From NCBI GenBank assembly GCA_021809185.1, contig JAKBAI010000008.1, positions 1 to 49,787 on the forward strand: 49,787 nucleotides of DNA. The letters are read 5' to 3'. Position 1 is the stretch's first letter, and each line of letters starts with the position of its first letter. The stretch comes from Planctomycetota bacterium (GTDB lineage Bacteria; Planctomycetota; Planctomycetia; Gemmatales; Gemmataceae). Below, piece by piece: positions 18,400-27,084 of the stretch. The notes beneath the pieces are model-generated. The model did not search any database. It saw nothing but the letters and a program-made list of their open reading frames with translations, and had not been told where the DNA came from. The translations under genes were made by a program, and so were the position numbers.

Positions 18400-19431
18400 C
18401 TAATTTTTTATCCCAAAATCTGCTGGGAGGTGTCGCCAAACACTGTGGATATGATTAGCGGGGTTGCCAGAACCATCGGTTTGATCGTTGAGGAATTCTA
18501 CCAAAAATGTTGGTCCATGAATTCGATATTTATACGCTTTTCCTGGGGTAGTACTTCCAGCAAATGAAAAGAAAACTTTATCTTTAGCCGATTTCTGGAA
18601 CAGCTGAAATTCCAGAGTTCCAATTTCATCAGGCATTCGCGAAGTATAGGCTTTAATTAGTTGTGCCAAGAGAACCTGTTGCTTCTCATCGAACTGATTA
18701 CTGCTCATCCCAATGGGATCTTTCCGATCAGATCGATCAGTCCCTTCATTAACTTCTGCGAGCTGATTCAATGGTACTTCAGCCAATTTTTTCTCTTCAG
18801 AACTGAGACTATTGATCAGTTTGCGGGCCAGATCTTCGATTTCGGGAAGAGTTCTCAAGCCTTTGCGATCCCCAGATTTTACTTCTGCCGGGTTAGCACC
18901 AAAGAAGAAGGGAGTAACCGAACTGAGCTGACCACGATCGATGGTAAAGTTGACCGAAAGATGATGCCCTTCAACACGCCAACCCCAAGTGCCCGTTCGC
19001 GACGGTTTGCCAAATATACTTACGAAATACCAGTTCGGATTTCGGGTCATGGCTCCGTTCTTTTCCAGCCCTTTTAAAATCGATTCTAGACTCATGATCG
19101 TGGTTGCTTGTTCATACCCCTTTTTACTTGTTCCACATCGCAATAAATTCAGAACTAGCTTCTTCTGCTTTTCGTCCAATTCCTCCATTCGCAACCCTTT
19201 GCGGGTTGCTTGTTTCTTTACTTGTTGTGGTGTAAAGAACCAGCGAGTCCGCTGGGGGGAATCGAATTCAAATTGAGCCTTTTTCAATAATTCGGGGGGG
19301 AGAGATTGTAAAAACTCGGTTGCTGCATCGCTCATCGTATTGGAGAGCGGCGACTCTTTATCTGCCCAAAGAACAATGCTCGAAAATATTCCTAGAATTG
19401 CACCGAGCAAGAAAATTGATTTTACTTTCAT
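18400..19431 (-). CDS. exported DUF3500-family protein
   Basis: 343 residues with a signal peptide (about 1-23, ending SSIVLWADKES). The mature part shows the DUF3500 pattern: RTRWFFTPQ near the start, GLRMEELDEKQKKLVLNLL, a central NPNWYFVSIFGKPS followed by GTWGWRVEGHHLSVNFTI, and a C-terminal FSFAGSTTPGKAYKYRIHGPTFLVEF. Proteins of this family are exported and of unknown function; WGWRxxGHHLS is the family's hallmark. The start is ATG at 19429-19431. It is convergent with the aminotransferase gene; no operon partner is seen. The family assignment is confident, the function unknown. Confidence 0.85.
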   Translation of the reverse strand: MKVKSIFLLGAILGIFSSIVLWADKESPLSNTMSDAATEFLQSLPPELLKKAQFEFDSPQRTRWFFTPQQVKKQATRKGLRMEELDEKQKKLVLNLLRCGTSKKGYEQATTIMSLESILKGLEKNGAMTRNPNWYFVSIFGKPSRTGTWGWRVEGHHLSVNFTIDRGQLSSVTPFFFGANPAEVKSGDRKGLRTLPEIEDLARKLINSLSSEEKKLAEVPLNQLAEVNEGTDRSDRKDPIGMSSNQFDEKQQVLLAQLIKAYTSRMPDEIGTLEFQLFQKSAKDKVFFSFAGSTTPGKAYKYRIHGPTFLVEFLNDQTDGSGNPANHIHSVWRHLPADFGIKN

Positions 19432-19939
19432 AGTTCAAGCCTTTTACCTTTTACTTTTTTTCTTTTTCACTGATTCATCTTGAAGAGACGATTTTCGCGT
19501 GGATCTAAACTAATTCGCCTAGCTATTATTTCTTATGAGTACAATTGCGGGTGAATCAGCTCAGATATTATTTTTCTATTTTATATCCTTTATTCGATAT
19601 TGTCTTGATTTTTTTGAACAGAAATATTTTAGCATCATTTTTCGATCATCTTTAATTTTAAGCTCGTTTATCGATTTTGAAAGCAAAAGAATTGTAATGG
19701 AATTGGATTGTAAAAGAAATTGGATTTTAACGGAGCAATAAGCTGATTTTAGGATGATTATTTTCGGGTGATTACAGAGATCATCATCCTTTTCTAGGTA
19801 TTAATTTCATTTTTGCTTCGCCAACAACCAATATCAAGCTACTTCTATTTTCCACATCGAATCCAGCTTTTGAGTAGATGATAGAGAGCAAATCCCCTCA
19901 TCTAAGATTTTTGAATTCTGAATCGATAGATGTCGAGAG
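19432..19939. other. AT-rich intergenic region
   Basis: About 500 bp upstream of the DUF3500 gene and downstream of the RND exporter gene. One 68-codon ORF (19535-19741 plus) is hydrophobic and Phe-rich with no ribosome-binding site that stands out, and is not called. Nothing else is recognised. Confidence 0.45.
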
Positions 19940-19977
19940 AAATCAAAAGCGAATCTAGGCAAGATCGCTTTTGATTT
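19940..19977. terminator. rho-independent terminator of the RND exporter gene
   Basis: AAATCAAAAGCGA (19940-19952) and TCGCTTTTGATTT (19965-19977) form a perfect 13-bp stem with a 12-nt loop, 24 bp beyond the exporter's stop codon. The A/T ends give a T-rich 3' arm on either strand, so it could work in both directions. Confidence 0.75.
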
Positions 19978-20001
19978 ATGGCAATCGAAAAGGTCGAAAT
20001 T

Positions 20002-22953
20002 TCAGGCAGCTCGTCGATGATTCTGAATTGGATTAGTGGATAAAGTTTTCGAATCCTGTTCTGGAGTGATCTTTGTTTTCAAGTGGCGTTGATCGAGCAG
20101 TCGTAAGCAACAGGGTAAAATAATCAATGCAGCAATCATACAGATCGTGACCCCCATGGTTAACGTTAATCCCAAGCTGAACATCCCGTGATGTTGCGAA
20201 ATCATAAGGGTTCCGAAGCCGAGAATGGTGGTCACGGCAGCAATGAATATCCCTTGCCCCGTTGGCCGACTCATGCGATAAACCCCTTTCTTTTTACGGC
20301 AAGCAAACTGTGCCCGGTAATCATGCAAAACATGGACGCCGTTATCGATCCCTACACCAAAAATGAGCGGTAAGGCGATCAGATTTGCGGGGTTCATGGT
20401 GTAACCTAATAAGTGAAGTAATCCTAGAGTTCCGATGATACCGAAGAGCAGGGGTAATAATGCAAGGAAAAGAAATTTAGCTTGGCAGAAATCGATGAGG
20501 AGAATCAAGACAATGGCGATGAACGCATAAAGCCCTGCAGATTGGAAGCCGGTTTTCATGGTGCGTAACCCATCGAGCGTGCCGAACGGTTTCCCAGTTA
20601 CTTCTGGATCGATCTTGCGCAGGCTATTCACAAACTGTTGCAAAGAGTCATAATCCCATAAATTCTCTTTAGCGTAGATTCGCAATAAATAAGTTCCATG
20701 AGTTCCGATAAACCGTTCTCGTAAATTTTGCGGTAAATCTGTAATGGTTATTGGATTCGATTGGGTATATTGTTTTAATTGCTTTAGGCCTGTATAGAGA
20801 TCGGTTCGAATTTGCTGATTTATTCGTTGCAAATGAGCTAGACCCTCTTCGCTCTTGTTGGCTTCCAAGTATAATCTCAGTTGATCGATCTGAGAACGAA
20901 AATTTGCCAATCCGACCATGTAAGGAGATTGTTCTGAACTTGAACTTGGTGATGAATTCATTCGCGAATTCTTCTCGTTCTCTTTCAGAAATCGATCGAT
21001 TTTGATTAGTTGATCCAGAAAATTTTTGGGCAACCCTGGCGAATCTGAAAGTTGATCCGGTAGCCCTTGGAGTCGCTGGGCAATTTTGTCGATGAGTGGT
21101 TTTTTAGCCTCTTGATCCGCTGGTAATAGAGAAACTAATTCAACAACCTTGCTAACTTCTGGTAACTGTTCATACTCTTTTTTCCATTGCAATACCTGTT
21201 CAGGGGTAGAGGCGATACTTAGACCGTGCCAGCTCGTGCCAACGGTTTTTTCGAGCAATCTTTTCTCCCAGCGAACAGAATCCAAATCTGGCGATTGTAA
21301 ATGGAGGAGATTATGATCATAACGCAGTCCAAGCGAAAGTGCTCCCCCAAGAATCAAAAAGAGTAAACTCAGAAATAGAACGATGCGAGGATATCGACTA
21401 GCTCCAGCAAGCCATTCCCGTTCAGGAGTCTGAAAAGGGAGAATCACTTCCGATCTCGAACTTGGTTCGATAGAGGATTGCGAGGTAACTGCTGGGGCAT
21501 CTGCGGGTAGCGAATCTGGAGACTGTTGTTGTTCTTTTGCCTTATCTTTCGCCGGGCGATCGATTAGAATCAATAGAGCCGGCATGATTAAGAAACAGGA
21601 TAGAGCGCAGAGCAGTACTCCACTCCCTGCAATAAACCCAAGCTCGGATACCGCTTGGAAATCCGCAAACATCGTCGCATAAAAGGCTAGCGAAGTAGTA
21701 ATCGCCGCTGTTAGAATACTAGGACCGGCATGAATAGCGGTGTGATGAAGAGCAGCTCGGGGATCATGCCCATGGCGTTTTTCTTGTTCATAACAGGCGA
21801 TCCATAATACCCCATAATCTCCCATCCCGATCAACATTACCGCAAAGGTAGAGGATAGAATCGTCAAGTAACCGATACATAAGGTTGTAAGTCCTAATGC
21901 CCAGATGGTACCCACAACGAGAGTAGCCACGGTCAAGAGAGGATAGCGAAAACTGCGATACACGACTAAATAGAGTAAAGCGACACCGGCCAATGCGATC
22001 CACGAGGCATTGGTACTATCGCGATCCGATGCAGCCATTTCATCATTTTCAAGGACGGGTAAGCCGGTCAAGCCGATTTCCAGATCCGGAAATTGTGTGC
22101 GAATGGTTGATAAAATTTCACGTGCTGATTTTACCGCAATGGCTGAAGGAGTGAAAGATTGGTCATCGGCTTGTACAGGCCGCATCATCATGAAGGCGAG
22201 ATCTGTACTGCTATCAAAGAAATAGATCGGTTCGGCAAGAGATACCGATGGGTTTTTAGTAAGCGATTCCTCTTGTTGTTTAATAAATGATCCCCACAGC
22301 GATTTTCTCTGGTCGGGGTGGCGTAATCGATCATTGCAGTTGGTTAATAGTTGCGTGGTTTCGCGAAACAGTTCTTGCTCCGCTGCGGTAAGCGATTCAG
22401 CATTGGCAAGTTTTTGTAGAATCGGTTCGGTATTGCGAATCAGATTTGGTAAGCCTAGTTGGTACCAAGCAATTTTTTGCGCTGTTCCCAGCAGCCAATT
22501 CATGCGCTCCAAGGCTTCACTAAGCTGATGCAGTTGATCTTGTGACATGAGCAGTAATTGCCGTGGTTGCAGCTTTGTCAAATCGATTTTGTAAAAAATG
22601 CGATCGAACAAACTAGGCTGCGCGGCAAAAGCTTTCCCGATAGCCTCTAGTGCCTCGATCATACGCTTTTGCTTGAGCTGTTGATCTAGCTGATGACCTT
22701 CCACGACCACAACCATATCATCGTCATTACCAAATTCATGAATGTATTGATGCCAGCGTTTCTGGCAATCTTTTTCAACACTCATCAGGTCGTCACGCTG
22801 AGTGTGATAACCTAATCGATTGCATGATAAATCGATCGATGCAATAAATAACCCGCTGCAGATCAACAAAAGCAGACGAGGATATCTGGTTATCCCTTTG
22901 ACCATTGTTGCAAATACACGTTGTGTCCGGTTTAATTGTTCCGTTTCCTTCAT
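20002..22953 (-). CDS. RND/MMPL-family exporter, HpnN-like
   Basis: 983 residues in two similar halves, each with one N-terminal helix, a large extracytoplasmic loop and a block of five or more helices. The first helix is RLLLLICSGLFIASIDL; loop 1 includes NDDDMVVVVEG; helix block 1 contains VVYRSFRYPLLTVATLVVGT and MLIGMGDYGVLW; block 2 contains FGVGIDNGVHVLHDYR. These G-x-G-x-D-x-G motifs in the helix-4 region are typical of MMPL/RND proton-driven exporters. The closest resemblance is to HpnN-type hopanoid or lipid exporters, inferred from length and loop layout; no hopanoid genes are nearby. A Ser/Pro-rich linker (about 465-500) joins the halves. The gene is alone between a strong terminator and a 590-bp upstream region. 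Confidence 0.85.
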   Translation of the reverse strand: MKETEQLNRTQRVFATMVKGITRYPRLLLLICSGLFIASIDLSCNRLGYHTQRDDLMSVEKDCQKRWHQYIHEFGNDDDMVVVVEGHQLDQQLKQKRMIEALEAIGKAFAAQPSLFDRIFYKIDLTKLQPRQLLLMSQDQLHQLSEALERMNWLLGTAQKIAWYQLGLPNLIRNTEPILQKLANAESLTAAEQELFRETTQLLTNCNDRLRHPDQRKSLWGSFIKQQEESLTKNPSVSLAEPIYFFDSSTDLAFMMMRPVQADDQSFTPSAIAVKSAREILSTIRTQFPDLEIGLTGLPVLENDEMAASDRDSTNASWIALAGVALLYLVVYRSFRYPLLTVATLVVGTIWALGLTTLCIGYLTILSSTFAVMLIGMGDYGVLWIACYEQEKRHGHDPRAALHHTAIHAGPSILTAAITTSLAFYATMFADFQAVSELGFIAGSGVLLCALSCFLIMPALLILIDRPAKDKAKEQQQSPDSLPADAPAVTSQSSIEPSSRSEVILPFQTPEREWLAGASRYPRIVLFLSLLFLILGGALSLGLRYDHNLLHLQSPDLDSVRWEKRLLEKTVGTSWHGLSIASTPEQVLQWKKEYEQLPEVSKVVELVSLLPADQEAKKPLIDKIAQRLQGLPDQLSDSPGLPKNFLDQLIKIDRFLKENEKNSRMNSSPSSSSEQSPYMVGLANFRSQIDQLRLYLEANKSEEGLAHLQRINQQIRTDLYTGLKQLKQYTQSNPITITDLPQNLRERFIGTHGTYLLRIYAKENLWDYDSLQQFVNSLRKIDPEVTGKPFGTLDGLRTMKTGFQSAGLYAFIAIVLILLIDFCQAKFLFLALLPLLFGIIGTLGLLHLLGYTMNPANLIALPLIFGVGIDNGVHVLHDYRAQFACRKKKGVYRMSRPTGQGIFIAAVTTILGFGTLMISQHHGMFSLGLTLTMGVTICMIAALIILPCCLRLLDQRHLKTKITPEQDSKTLSTNPIQNHRRAA

Positions 22954-23541
22954 CCAGCTCTTCCTTGGCTTATTTCACTTCGTTAGCTATTTAAGTAATT
23001 TCGCTATTTTTTGGTCTTGAACGATTCGCTTTTGCATCTAACCACTTTTGCTTATTGTCATCTTATGCGATCAAGCTTTAAATTTGATCGATTCTCTTGC
23101 ACAATAGCTCTGCCGAGTTTGATTCTGTTCTTCATACTTGCCGATCGTTTGGTTATAGATTATATCTCGAATCATTACTTTGATCATATACCTTCTAATC
23201 TCTTCGCTTGGATCGATTCGCTGTTCTGCTCTTTCTAACTCTGAGCACTCAGAAACTAACCCAACTATCCCAACTATTTTCTCTGATATTAATAAAATGG
23301 ATTATTTTGGACAAGGTGAAGAAGAGAAATCCAACCCAAAACCTGGCTACCTATTTTAACAAGTCTATCTATTTTATTGATGATTTGTCATTCGAGTGAA
23401 GAATTCATTCGGATTTGGATCAAAATCGATCGATTAGGGGATTAAGGCGATTATCATCAAAGATAAAAATCATCTTGATTTTTGAGACGAATTCATTCAT
23501 GCTGTTGAAGTGAGGAATCCAGTTCGAGGAGGGCATCAGTT
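22954..23541. other. divergent intergenic region before the Rpn locus
   Basis: About 590 AT-rich bp without a convincing gene; several 60-75 codon plus-strand ORFs lack domains and are hydrophobic or low in complexity. A perfect 8-bp stem (AAAAATCA-TCT-TGATTTTT, 23465-23483) lies 59 bp before the rpn start and could be a terminator-like insulator or operator. Confidence 0.45.
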
Positions 23542-24684
23542 ATGAGAACAAAATGGGATCTGTTTGACAAGGCTTGTCGATTGCTTGCAACTGGGCATCC
23601 CCAAGCCCTTTTAGATTGGATAACACGCAACGAAGATTTTAGCTTTGAATTTGTAAAAATTGAAGATTCGCGAGTGGTGTCGATGTTTGGGGAAATCTCA
23701 CGGACCGCTGATATGATTTTCGAAACCAGATTAAGGAATCTTCTTAAACAATATTGGTATTTGATTTGGGAATTCGAATCGACTTCTCGGGGAACAAACA
23801 AAGTTCGGACCTCGCTCAATACAACCTCTCAATTCTTTTTGCATCCGAAAGACGCACGAGCTGCTTCTGCTCTAAAGAAATCGAAAACAAAATCAAAGTC
23901 AAAAGCTTTGAAAAGTTATGTTTTATCGGATAAAGATTATTTATTGGAATTACCCGATGGTGCAAAAATAATGAATTGTATTTTTTATTTGACCGGGAAA
24001 CCAGGAGTTATCGAAATTGACAGTTCCATCTCAGGAAAAGGACTCTGCTTTAAGCCTTTAATCTCGATCATGCAGGATGTATTTGCAAATGAACTAATGG
24101 AATTTATTAAGATAGATGAAGAAAATCGATATGGATTGATCTCTTTATATCCATTAACAAAAGAGGGAAATAGCTCCAAAAATCGAGATTTTGTTCACGA
24201 TTGGATTCAAAACCTGGTACAATTAACAGAATACGAGAGAGAATTACTGATTTCTATATTGATCGTGTATTCGGAATTAACAGATACTCGAAAGTTATGG
24301 GAAGCTAAATTAGGAGAAATAGACATGAAAAAGATTAGTTTAGCGGAAAAATGGGCTAAAGATATTCGCAAAGGTGGGTTTGACGATGGCAAACTACAAG
24401 GAAGAAAAAAAGGACGAGAAGAAGGACAAAAACAAGGACTAAAACAAGGATTAAAACAAGGAAGAGAAGAAGGAATAGAAGTAGGAAGAGAAGTAGGAAT
24501 AGAAGAAACACTCCGAGAGACACTATTACGGACTATCGCAAAACGATTCGATAAAAAATCAACTCAAGAATTTGTTGAGAGGTGCCAGAAGGAGAAGAGT
24601 GCAGAAACTCTTCGCATTTGGTTTGATGAAGCGATAATCGCCGATTCCTGGGAAAGTTTTCTGAAGGCGATAAAGAGAGTTTAA
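23542..24684 (+). CDS. Rpn/YhgA-like PD-(D/E)XK nuclease, full-length (RpnL-like)
   Basis: 380 residues. The N-terminus (DLFDKACRLLATGHPQALLDWI) and the acidic pattern D57 (RTADMIF) followed about 20 residues later by E77-x-E79 (YLIWEFES) match Rpn/YhgA-like PD-(D/E)XK nucleases, where ExQ or ExK is usual. A central region to about residue 260 is followed by a separate C-terminal module (residues 262-380): MKKISLAEKWAKD, a G-Q/E-K-rich segment of 12-bp repeats, then ETLRETLLRTIAKRFDKK. The start ATG is preceded by GAGGAGG at about 9 nt. Published work on E. coli Rpn proteins shows that the full-length protein is toxic and antiphage, and is blocked by a separately translated C-terminal product. 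The module here has its own start signals (24325). Toxicity in this organism is inferred. Confidence 0.75.
   Translation: MRTKWDLFDKACRLLATGHPQALLDWITRNEDFSFEFVKIEDSRVVSMFGEISRTADMIFETRLRNLLKQYWYLIWEFESTSRGTNKVRTSLNTTSQFFLHPKDARAASALKKSKTKSKSKALKSYVLSDKDYLLELPDGAKIMNCIFYLTGKPGVIEIDSSISGKGLCFKPLISIMQDVFANELMEFIKIDEENRYGLISLYPLTKEGNSSKNRDFVHDWIQNLVQLTEYERELLISILIVYSELTDTRKLWEAKLGEIDMKKISLAEKWAKDIRKGGFDDGKLQGRKKGREEGQKQGLKQGLKQGREEGIEVGREVGIEETLRETLLRTIAKRFDKKSTQEFVERCQKEKSAETLRIWFDEAIIADSWESFLKAIKRV
24325..24684 (+). CDS. internal C-terminal product of the Rpn gene (RpnS-like, putative antitoxin)
   Basis: In frame with the full-length gene, ATG 24325 begins MKKISLAEKWAKD and is preceded by AGGAG with an 8-nt gap (AAATAGAC), a better ribosome-binding site than expected by chance inside a gene. 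The product would be 119 residues: a short helical head, a Gly/Lys/Glu/Gln repeat segment that should form an extended or coiled structure, and a helical tail with AKRFDKKSTQEFVERCQ and FLKAIKRV. In studied Rpn systems the gene-within-gene product binds and inhibits the toxin. Here the same 119-residue start is repeated downstream as two free-standing ORFs, which independently marks residue 262 as a genuine domain start. Expression is not demonstrated. Confidence 0.55.
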   Translation: MKKISLAEKWAKDIRKGGFDDGKLQGRKKGREEGQKQGLKQGLKQGREEGIEVGREVGIEETLRETLLRTIAKRFDKKSTQEFVERCQKEKSAETLRIWFDEAIIADSWESFLKAIKRV

Positions 24685-24689
24685 TAGAT

Positions 24690-25049
24690 ATGAAAAAGAT
24701 CAGTTTAGCGGAAAAATGGGCCAAAGATATTCGCAAAGGTGGCTTTGACGATGGCAAACGACAAGGACGAAAAAAAGGACGAGAAGAAGGTCAAAAACAA
24801 GGACTAAAACAAGGATTAAAACAAGGATTAAAACAAGGAAGAGAAGAAGGACAAAAACAAGGAATAGAAGAAACACTCCGGGAGATGCTATTAACGATAA
24901 TTGCAAAACGATTCGATAAAAAATCGACTCAAGATTTTGTTGAGAGGTGCCAGAAGGAGAAGAGTGCAGAAACTCTCCGCATTTGGTTTGATGAAGCGAT
25001 AATCGCCGATTCCTGGGAAAGTTTTCTGAAGGCGATAAAGAGAGTTTAA
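24690..25049 (+). CDS. stand-alone RpnS-like C-terminal module, copy 2
   Basis: 119 residues, closely similar to residues 262-380 of the upstream Rpn protein throughout, beginning with the same MKKISLAEKWAKD. Differences are concentrated in the GLKQ repeat segment, where this copy has one more 12-bp unit and ends GQKQGIEETLREM instead of GIEVGREVGIEETLRET, plus a few substitutions (LLTII, QDFVERCQ). The ATG lies 5 nt after the TAA of the full-length gene (TAA-TAGAT-ATG), a spacing suited to translational coupling; there is no AGGAG here, unlike copy 1. No nuclease domain is present. It arose by tandem duplication with a 365-bp period. If expressed, it should be a free antitoxin-like protein or interaction partner of RpnL; this is inference. 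Confidence 0.65.
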   Translation: MKKISLAEKWAKDIRKGGFDDGKRQGRKKGREEGQKQGLKQGLKQGLKQGREEGQKQGIEETLREMLLTIIAKRFDKKSTQDFVERCQKEKSAETLRIWFDEAIIADSWESFLKAIKRV

Positions 25050-25054
25050 TCGAT

Positions 25055-25324
25055 ATGAAAAAAGTCAGTTTAGCGGAAAAATGGGCCAAAGATATTCGCA
25101 AAGGTGGCTTTGACGATGGTAAACTACAAGGACAAAAACAAGGAAGAGAAGAATCATTCCGGGAGACCTTATTAACGATAATCGCAAAACGATTCGATAA
25201 AAAATTAACTCAAGAATTCGTTGAGAGGTGCCAGAAAGAGAAGAGTGTAGAAACTCTCCAAGCCTGGGTCGATGAAGCAATAATTGCCGATTTCTGGAGA
25301 AAGTTTCTGAAGGCGATCAAGTAA
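25055..25324 (+). CDS. stand-alone RpnS-like C-terminal module, copy 3 (shortened)
   Basis: 89 residues. It starts MKKVSLAEKWAKDIRKGGFDDGK and ends FLKAIK. It is again spaced 5 nt after the preceding stop codon (TAA-TCGAT-ATG) and exactly 365 bp downstream of copy 2. Compared with copies 1 and 2, about 30 residues of the repetitive Gly/Lys/Gln segment are missing, while the helical tail is kept with more substitutions (VETLQAWVDEAIIADFWRKF). The reading frame is intact, which argues against simple decay. Divergence is greatest here, so it is probably the oldest or least constrained copy. Function is inferred as for copy 2. Confidence 0.6.
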   Translation: MKKVSLAEKWAKDIRKGGFDDGKLQGQKQGREESFRETLLTIIAKRFDKKLTQEFVERCQKEKSVETLQAWVDEAIIADFWRKFLKAIK

Positions 25325-25631
25325 TTTTTTGCGTTATTGATTGCTGACCATAAAATATTTCATCTACTGAGTTATCTACCAATTTCAACTTGTAGAGGAT
25401 TTTGATCGTGATCGATCTCCATTATTTTCGGATAGAAACTTTGAGAGTAGCATCTAAGAGATTGTTCTAGAATCAGTAAATAGAACTATTTTTTTATGAC
25501 CAAGTAGAACAGGCATTCTCACCGATCTTTACTTTTCCTCAGTGATCCACATTAATCTTTCAATTCACAAAAAGTAAATCAAAAGCCGAGTTCAGATTTT
25601 TGACTTTTTCTTTGGACGAAGATAAATCATC

Positions 25632-25667
25632 GTCCCAATGTTATTTCCCGATAAGATTATTTGGGAC
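25632..25667 (-). terminator. possible terminator of the efflux operon
   Basis: GTCCCAA (25632-25638) and TTGGGAC (25661-25667) pair over a 22-nt loop, 26 bp beyond the permease stop codon. No T-run follows on the minus strand. The rest of 25325-25692 shows no gene. Confidence 0.35.
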
Positions 25668-25692
25668 AGTCATCTAATCCGACGATCGAAAT

Positions 25693-27006
25693 TTACTCAT
25701 GCCGTAGTGCTTCAATTGGATCGAGTTTTGCTGCTTTAATGGCAGGGTAAAGTCCAAAGATCACCCCAACGAGAATCGATACGGATAGGGATACTATTAT
25801 CCAAAAGCTATTGATCAATGTTGGCAGATGTTGATTGAAAAATTTCTGCATAGCAATTGGTGCGATTAAAACAATCGATAGCCCACAGAATACACCGATC
25901 ATTCCACCAACGGTAGTTTGCACAACGGCTTCAACGAGGAATTGTGTAATAATATCGCGCCGTTTAGCGCCTAATGCACGGCGAATACCAATTTCGCGCG
26001 TCCTTTCCGTTACCGTGGCCAACATGATATTCATAATCCCAATCCCCCCTACCAAAAGAGATATGGAAGCAACCATCGCTAACAGCACGGTGTAACGATC
26101 CTGGGATCTTTCTAGTTCCTCGAGGCGATCCAGGGGAATCGTCATGGCCCAATCGGTTTTATAATGTCGCTGTTGAATAATCGATCGGATCAAATCCCCC
26201 ATCGCTTTGACTTTTTCACGTCCCGCGCGAGTATCTACTTCGGAATCAATAGTGAGAGTGATTTGGCTGAGCTGCATCCGTTCTCCACTACGTGAACCAG
26301 ATTGCCGCAAAAAAATCGTTGCGCCATATAATTCTCGATAAGTATCGAGTGGGATATAAACATCGTTATCGAAAACCTCTTCTGCTTGGCTGCCACCAGA
26401 AGCACTGGTAGCCATACGATCTTTCATCACGCCAATTATTTTGTAGTGATTGTTTTTGATAACAACCGTTTGACCCATCGGGTTATCTAGAGGGAATAAT
26501 CGATTAGCTAGGTTGGTTGCAATCACACAGACATTGTTCATTTCCCGATTGTCTTTTTCGGTGATGAATCGTCCCGTAGATAATTCTAGTTTGTTGACGA
26601 TAGCATATTCGGGTACGGTTGCTACCAGTCGACCAGCAGAGACGAGGCGTTCGAATCGGCGGATTTCTTGAGGGAAAATACGCATTGGAACAATACTCAA
26701 AATCCCATCCAGATTTTGTAATCGGCTCAAATCTTCGAAGGTCAAGCCATAGGATGCAACAAATGATCTCGACCCCGTCGAAGAATCATCCGATGGTTTT
26801 ATACTGCGAACCACTACATTAGTAGCGCCCTGGCGTTTAATATCGTCCAAGGCCTCTTTCATGTTCCCTTCGCCGAAAGCCATTAGGGCAATTACCGCTC
26901 CAGTGCCAATAATGATACCCAGTACAGATAAGAACGCGCGCAGCTTGTGTAACCACAAACTGCGGATTGCCAACAGGGCACTGCGTTGTAATTTGGCAAA
27001 ATTCAT
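25693..27006 (-). CDS. MacB/FtsX-family ABC transporter permease
   Basis: 437 residues. One N-terminal helix (LWLHKLRAFLSVLGIIIGTGAVIALMAF) precedes a large periplasmic MacB-PCD domain (about 50-280) with NVVVRSIKP and GRFITEKDNREMNNVCVI, followed by three C-terminal helices (SISLLVGGIGIMNIMLATVTERTREIGIRRALGA, then two more), the signature of FtsX-type permeases. With the ATPase, the HlyD-like adaptor and the TolC-like protein upstream it forms a tripartite efflux or secretion pump; unlike E. coli MacB, ATPase and permease are separate chains. Start ATG 27006 has AAGGAG 8 nt upstream. The substrate is not evident: peptides, lipids or toxic compounds are all possible. It is the last gene of the minus-strand operon. 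Confidence 0.9.
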   Translation of the reverse strand: MNFAKLQRSALLAIRSLWLHKLRAFLSVLGIIIGTGAVIALMAFGEGNMKEALDDIKRQGATNVVVRSIKPSDDSSTGSRSFVASYGLTFEDLSRLQNLDGILSIVPMRIFPQEIRRFERLVSAGRLVATVPEYAIVNKLELSTGRFITEKDNREMNNVCVIATNLANRLFPLDNPMGQTVVIKNNHYKIIGVMKDRMATSASGGSQAEEVFDNDVYIPLDTYRELYGATIFLRQSGSRSGERMQLSQITLTIDSEVDTRAGREKVKAMGDLIRSIIQQRHYKTDWAMTIPLDRLEELERSQDRYTVLLAMVASISLLVGGIGIMNIMLATVTERTREIGIRRALGAKRRDIITQFLVEAVVQTTVGGMIGVFCGLSIVLIAPIAMQKFFNQHLPTLINSFWIIVSLSVSILVGVIFGLYPAIKAAKLDPIEALRHE

Positions 27007-27029
27007 CGGTTCATCTCCTTGTTGATTTC

Positions 27030-27084
27030 GCTACTCGTGCTCTTGCTACTCGTGTTTTCGCTACTCGTGTTTTCGCTACTCGTG
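27030..27084. repeat. 15-bp tandem repeat between ATPase and permease genes
   Basis: Three to four units of GCTACTCGTGTTTTC (27030, 27045, 27060 and a partial at 27075) in the 262-bp spacer upstream of the permease gene, just before its Shine-Dalgarno. It may affect spacing or mRNA structure; no known motif. Confidence 0.85.

Larger units (their letters stand above)
24318..25324 (+). repeat. 365-bp tandem duplication of the rpn 3' end, three copies
   Basis: Copies start at ATG 24325, 24690 and 25055, spacing 365 and 365 bp; the third is 90 bp shorter through loss of internal repeats. The joint falls at the shared AATAGAY before each ATG (AATCGAT in copy 3). 365 is not a multiple of three, so each duplication creates a separate ORF rather than a longer fusion. 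Inside each copy a 12-bp unit (CAAGGATTAAAA) varies in number. Confidence 0.9.

Noticed and set aside
19535-19741. A 68-codon Phe/Ile-rich ORF
   Set aside because: Composition follows the AT-rich DNA; no start signal or family resemblance.
23985-24757. Minus-strand ORFs overlapping the Rpn gene array
   Set aside because: They are mirror images of the repeated plus-strand coding sequence and have no start signals.
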